Assembly (NCBI GenBank): GCA_026398575.1
Contig: JAPLSP010000094.1
Location: 1-33,527, forward strand
DNA: 33,527 nucleotides
Direction: 5' to 3'
Source of the DNA: Candidatus Sumerlaeota bacterium
GTDB lineage: Bacteria > Sumerlaeota > Sumerlaeia > JADFCT01
The notes below the pieces were generated by a model, which was given only the letters and a program-made list of their open reading frames with translations, had not been told where the DNA came from and did no database searches. Shown piece after piece: positions 31,501 through 33,527 of this stretch. Each line of letters begins with the position of its first letter. Position 1 is the stretch's first letter. The position numbers and the translations under genes were made by a program.

Positions 31501-33442
31501 CGCGGCTTCATACACGCCGCCGGCGATGGCGCCCGGAACGGTCTATTACTGGCGCATTGACGAAGTCAATCCGAGCAGTACGACGACGGGAACCGTTTGG
31601 TCCTTCACCACTATCCTCGTGCCGCCGGGCCAGGCTTCCGCGCCCGATCCGGCGGATGGCGCGATTGATGTGAGCGTCACGGCCACGCTGTCTTGGACGG
31701 CGGGCCTGGGCGCGGCATCGCATGACGTTTACTTTGGCACGACCAATCCGCCGCCCTTCCAGGGCAATCAGGCGGGGGTTGTCTTTGATCCGAGCTTGAT
31801 GGCGCATTCGCAAACCTATTACTGGCGCATAGACGAGCGCAACAGCGCCGGCGTAACCCAAGGCGCCGTCTGGTCGTTCGTGACGGCGCCTCAGCCGCCG
31901 AGCCAGGCCGCGCTGCCCAGTCCGGCGAACGGCGCGCAAAACGTCTCCACCACGGCGACGCTCAGCTGGACGCCCGGGGCGGGCGCCGCGAGCCATGATA
32001 TCTATTTTGGGACCACAGATCCGCCGCCCTTCCTGGCTTCGCAAACGTTGGCCGCGTTCGATCCGGGATTCCTCCAGGGCGGGGCCACGTATTACTGGCG
32101 CGTGGATGAGCGCAACGCCGGCGGCGCGGCGCAGGGCGCGCTCTGGACGTTCCAGACGGCGCTCGACTTGGGGCCGGTGGCTTATTGGAAGCTGGATGAA
32201 ACAACCGGCGTCGTCGCATACGATTCATCCGGCAACGGCAAAAACGGCGACGTGCTGGGAGGCGCCGTCTGGTTGACAACGGGCGGCGTTTATGGCGGCG
32301 CGATCCAGCTGAATGGAACGGATACGGCGGTTTCGATTTCTGCGCTGAACCTGAACAGCAACCATGTCACGATCTCCGCCTGGGTCAGGCGCAATGGGAC
32401 GCAGGTGAATAATACGGGTCTGGTTTTTTGTCGCGGCGGCGGCACGATCTCCGGCTTACGCGTGAATGCCAATACATTGCGCTCGACGTGGAACAATGCG
32501 AATATTAGCACCACGTTCGTTCCGCCCAACGGCCAATGGGCGCTGGCGGCGATGGTCATCGAGCCTTCCACAACCACGGTTTACCTAATCAGCGCCACGA
32601 GTGGTCTGCAAGTCTCCGTCAATGCCACGACGAACGCAATGCAAGCCTTCAACGCCATCACGAATCTGGGATATGACTCCGCCGCGTCCACGCGCCGCCT
32701 CAACGGCGGCATGGACGACGTGCGGATCTATAACCGTTCGCTGACGCGCGCCGAAATTCAGGCGCTTTATCTGACCGGCGGGCCGGCCAGCAATCCCAAT
32801 CCGCCCGACGGCGCCATCAGCGTGACTACGGCGCCCATGCTGACGTGGACCGGGGCGCCGGGCGCCGCCACGCATGAGGTTTACTTTGGGATGGATTATA
32901 GCGCCGTTCTCACGGCGACGACCGCTTCGGCGGAATATAAAGGTTCGTTCGCCGCGACCCTTTACACGCCGGGCGTCCTCATTGAGAATCAGACCTATTA
33001 TTGGCGCGTGGATGAACGCGGCGGATTGGGCGTGACGGCGGGCGCGGTTTGGAGCTTTACCACGGTACCGCTGCTGCCCGATACAGCCGCGCTGACCGTG
33101 ATCGTGACGCCTCCTTCGGCCTCATGGATTTTTACCGATTCGAGAGGCATACCGCATCCAGGCGGCGGCAATGCGACATTGACGCTCCTGCCTCCGGGCG
33201 ACGGAACGCTGGTCTGGCAGCCTCTCAGCGGCTACGACACGCCGTTCGTCAATCCGGTGGCTGTGACGTTGTCGAACGGAACGACAACGACGGTGACGGG
33301 CGCTTATACTCTGACCCAGGCTTTGTTGACGCAATATCTGCTTGGCCAGATCGCGCTGACCGCCGACCAAAAGGTCGCCGCCGATATCAATCACGACGGC
33401 GTCATAGACATCGCGGATTTAATTGCATTGACGCGGCGGTGA
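28586..33442 (+). CDS. Giant secreted protein: LamG and Fn3-like super-repeats, PEGA-like region and dockerin-like end
   Basis: The 1618-residue product has a signal peptide (residues 1-32, cleavage after AQA). Domain order: LamG-like (43-245), four Fn3-like repeats, LamG-like (622-825), four Fn3-like, LamG-like (1201-1400), one Fn3-like, a PEGA-like region (about 1497-1576), and a C-terminal dockerin-like segment (1577-1618) with one Ca-binding loop, DINHDGVIDIADL. The Fn3 repeats share HDVYFGT, TYYWRIDERN and VWSFTT; the conserved Trp of YYWR falls at residues 318, 409, 500, 592, 898, 989, 1080, 1171 and 1473. It is probably an extracellular carbohydrate-binding or adhesive protein. The start at 28586 has AAGGAG 7 nt upstream; the open frame begins 40 codons earlier. 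Only half a type I dockerin is present, so partner binding is uncertain. Confidence 0.85.
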   Translation: MKHPAMFFSGPTWLCLAAITLCFAAFDKSAQAVPIDQGLAGYWKMDDTTGTKTVDSSGAGKDGYTSGPVVWITTGYYQGALRFNTGTYTAVSIPPLDLGGANVTITAWIRRLNQAATSNSLLACRDTNTSAVFGIRGNTLNYTWNNGSLFYQNPATSLTLNAWTFVALAVEPSTGTIYVFNPTNRSRQIAVNKAAHNPQQFGGTTYLAFDPVFNTYLRCELDDVRVYDRALTIPELDYLSSLGGPATGPNPPSPSTNVTTEPTLTWLPAADALSHDVYFSTNPLAIQNATTASPEYMGNFTAASYQPAPLAYNQIYYWRVDEVSSITIKKGAIWMFTTVVAPPTAATVINPPDGATSVPLGATLSWTPGARTTTNSVYFGTTNPPPLITNQTTATYTPGALIPGMTYYWRIDEHNAGGSAGGAVWSFTTAMSLPGQATRPNPANGAIDIAGSPTLSWTAGAGAMSHEVYFGTANPPAFITTQTATVFDPGALATSTTYYWRIDERNIAGVTTGTVWIFTTAAPPPSPATNPIPPDGATNVVTTGILLAWTPGAGATSHDVYFGTSISLTFIGNQPAATYDPGILISGMTYYWRIDERNGNGVTTGTVWTFTAQNYLDPIAYWKLDETAGTIAKDSSGSGKDGQVTGTAVWLPNAGYLHGALRGNATNTATSVPALRLYSNYVTLSAWIKRNGAQAGNAGIFTCRAGATATSLRIVVGGAIHSLSLLWNGASHNAPALILPDVQWTFVAATVEPTQIIIYLGGASTLTSQTIPGAYAIEEFDAPLSLGFDATGANRHFNGDMDDMRLYNRALAPDEMIALWRLGGPALNPNPPDGAINVGTSPLLTWSPAPTALLHDIYFGTDLLALQTATTTASEYQGVVVAPELQMAALDTSQTYYWRVDERSDFGVRAGAVWRFTTYLPAPDPASAPDPANGAVDVPLTATLSWTPGAYAASHDVYFGLTDPPAFIGNQSAASYTPPAMAPGTVYYWRIDEVNPSSTTTGTVWSFTTILVPPGQASAPDPADGAIDVSVTATLSWTAGLGAASHDVYFGTTNPPPFQGNQAGVVFDPSLMAHSQTYYWRIDERNSAGVTQGAVWSFVTAPQPPSQAALPSPANGAQNVSTTATLSWTPGAGAASHDIYFGTTDPPPFLASQTLAAFDPGFLQGGATYYWRVDERNAGGAAQGALWTFQTALDLGPVAYWKLDETTGVVAYDSSGNGKNGDVLGGAVWLTTGGVYGGAIQLNGTDTAVSISALNLNSNHVTISAWVRRNGTQVNNTGLVFCRGGGTISGLRVNANTLRSTWNNANISTTFVPPNGQWALAAMVIEPSTTTVYLISATSGLQVSVNATTNAMQAFNAITNLGYDSAASTRRLNGGMDDVRIYNRSLTRAEIQALYLTGGPASNPNPPDGAISVTTAPMLTWTGAPGAATHEVYFGMDYSAVLTATTASAEYKGSFAATLYTPGVLIENQTYYWRVDERGGLGVTAGAVWSFTTVPLLPDTAALTVIVTPPSASWIFTDSRGIPHPGGGNATLTLLPPGDGTLVWQPLSGYDTPFVNPVAVTLSNGTTTTVTGAYTLTQALLTQYLLGQIALTADQKVAADINHDGVIDIADLIALTRR
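28712..30448 (+). repeat. Super-repeat unit 1 (LamG - Fn3A - Fn3B x3)
   Basis: The unit runs from the LamG Trp at codon 43 to the one at codon 622, exactly 579 codons. The first Fn3 is a longer subtype with an ATTAS-EY-G insertion; the next three are spaced 91, 91 and 92 codons apart. Confidence 0.85.
30449..32185 (+). repeat. Super-repeat unit 2 (LamG - Fn3A - Fn3B x3)
   Basis: This unit is again exactly 579 codons, from codon 622 to 1201, with the same domain order as unit 1. The three B repeats are 91 codons apart. The YYWR Trp positions are 580, 580, 580 and 579 codons after their counterparts in unit 1. Confidence 0.85.
32186..33067 (+). repeat. Super-repeat unit 3 (partial: LamG - Fn3A)
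   Basis: The third unit stops after its first Fn3 (subtype A), then gives way to the PEGA-like and dockerin-like end. Its LamG is slightly shorter than the other two. Confidence 0.8.
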
Positions 33443-33527
33443 GCATGATGAAACAAATTCATCGCAAGTATTCATGAAAGAAAGAGAAGATTATTGCGGA
33501 CAGGGAAGGCGCCAGCTTTTGGAGTAA
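33443..33527. other. Window end, no gene seen
   Basis: Only 85 bp follow the giant gene. I see neither a clear terminator nor the start of another gene. Confidence 0.5.

Overview
The window looks like a chromosomal segment of an uncultured, Gram-negative-type bacterium. It carries Tat-exported lipoproteins, a TonB/Tol energy-transduction operon, an apolipoprotein N-acyltransferase gene, GspG-like pseudopilins with the FLEAQTRSK-type helix, and a secreted LamG/Fn3/dockerin-like giant. That mix is familiar from the PVC group and from phyla such as Sumerlaeota and Hydrogenedentota. The phylum is inferred from style, not proven. I see no rRNA, tRNA, CRISPR array, transposase or prophage.

Layout. 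Minus strand 197-2669: a Tat-exported sugar isomerase/epimerase and a Tat-exported Gfo/Idh/MocA lipoprotein. Plus strand 2958-7696: a secreted GH127-like glycosidase, aspartate kinase, a Phd-like antitoxin overlapping a Uma2-type nuclease, and smpB. Minus strand 7711-12633: a secreted isochorismatase-like hydrolase, then parA-parB-exbB/tolQ-exbD/tolR-tonB as one tight unit with a perfect 16-bp parS upstream of parA. Plus strand 12882-14282: a TPR + M23 protein whose metal site looks degenerate. Minus strand 14324-22396: a DnaD-like/DnaC-like helicase-loader pair, an lnt gene with a 5' deletion, a palm-less fragment of DNA polymerase III alpha, a TPR protein, a HEPN/MNT pair, an OleA-like thiolase, and a 2x[4Fe-4S] nitroreductase. 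Plus strand 22650-33442: a double-rubredoxin FAD oxidoreductase, a duplicated module of LTxxQ membrane protein plus pseudopilin, BrnT/BrnA, a methyltransferase, and a 1618-residue secreted repeat protein.

How genes work together. ParA/ParB/parS form a chromosome-partition locus that shares a transcript with a proton-driven ExbB-ExbD-TonB (TolQ-TolR-TolA-like) machine. The DnaD/DnaC pair would load replicative helicase. SmpB serves trans-translation. Three small defence/toxin-type modules (Phd+Uma2, HEPN/MNT, BrnT/BrnA) are scattered between housekeeping genes. The two LTxxQ+pseudopilin pairs look like one two-gene unit duplicated in tandem.

Most notable signals. (1) Five intergenic arrays differ in sequence but all keep a strict 7-bp period, and each lies close to a gene boundary; the G-rich ones lie on the sense strand just after stop codons. 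(2) The first 24 codons of smpB have a decayed in-register copy about 590 bp upstream, inside the antitoxin 3' end. (3) The giant protein is built from a super-repeat of 579-580 residues whose internal repeats match position by position between units. (4) lnt has lost roughly 50-55 codons near its 5' end, and the next gene is a DnaE fragment lacking the catalytic palm. (5) parA and parB overlap by 113 nt. (6) Four long imperfect or perfect palindromes lie between genes.
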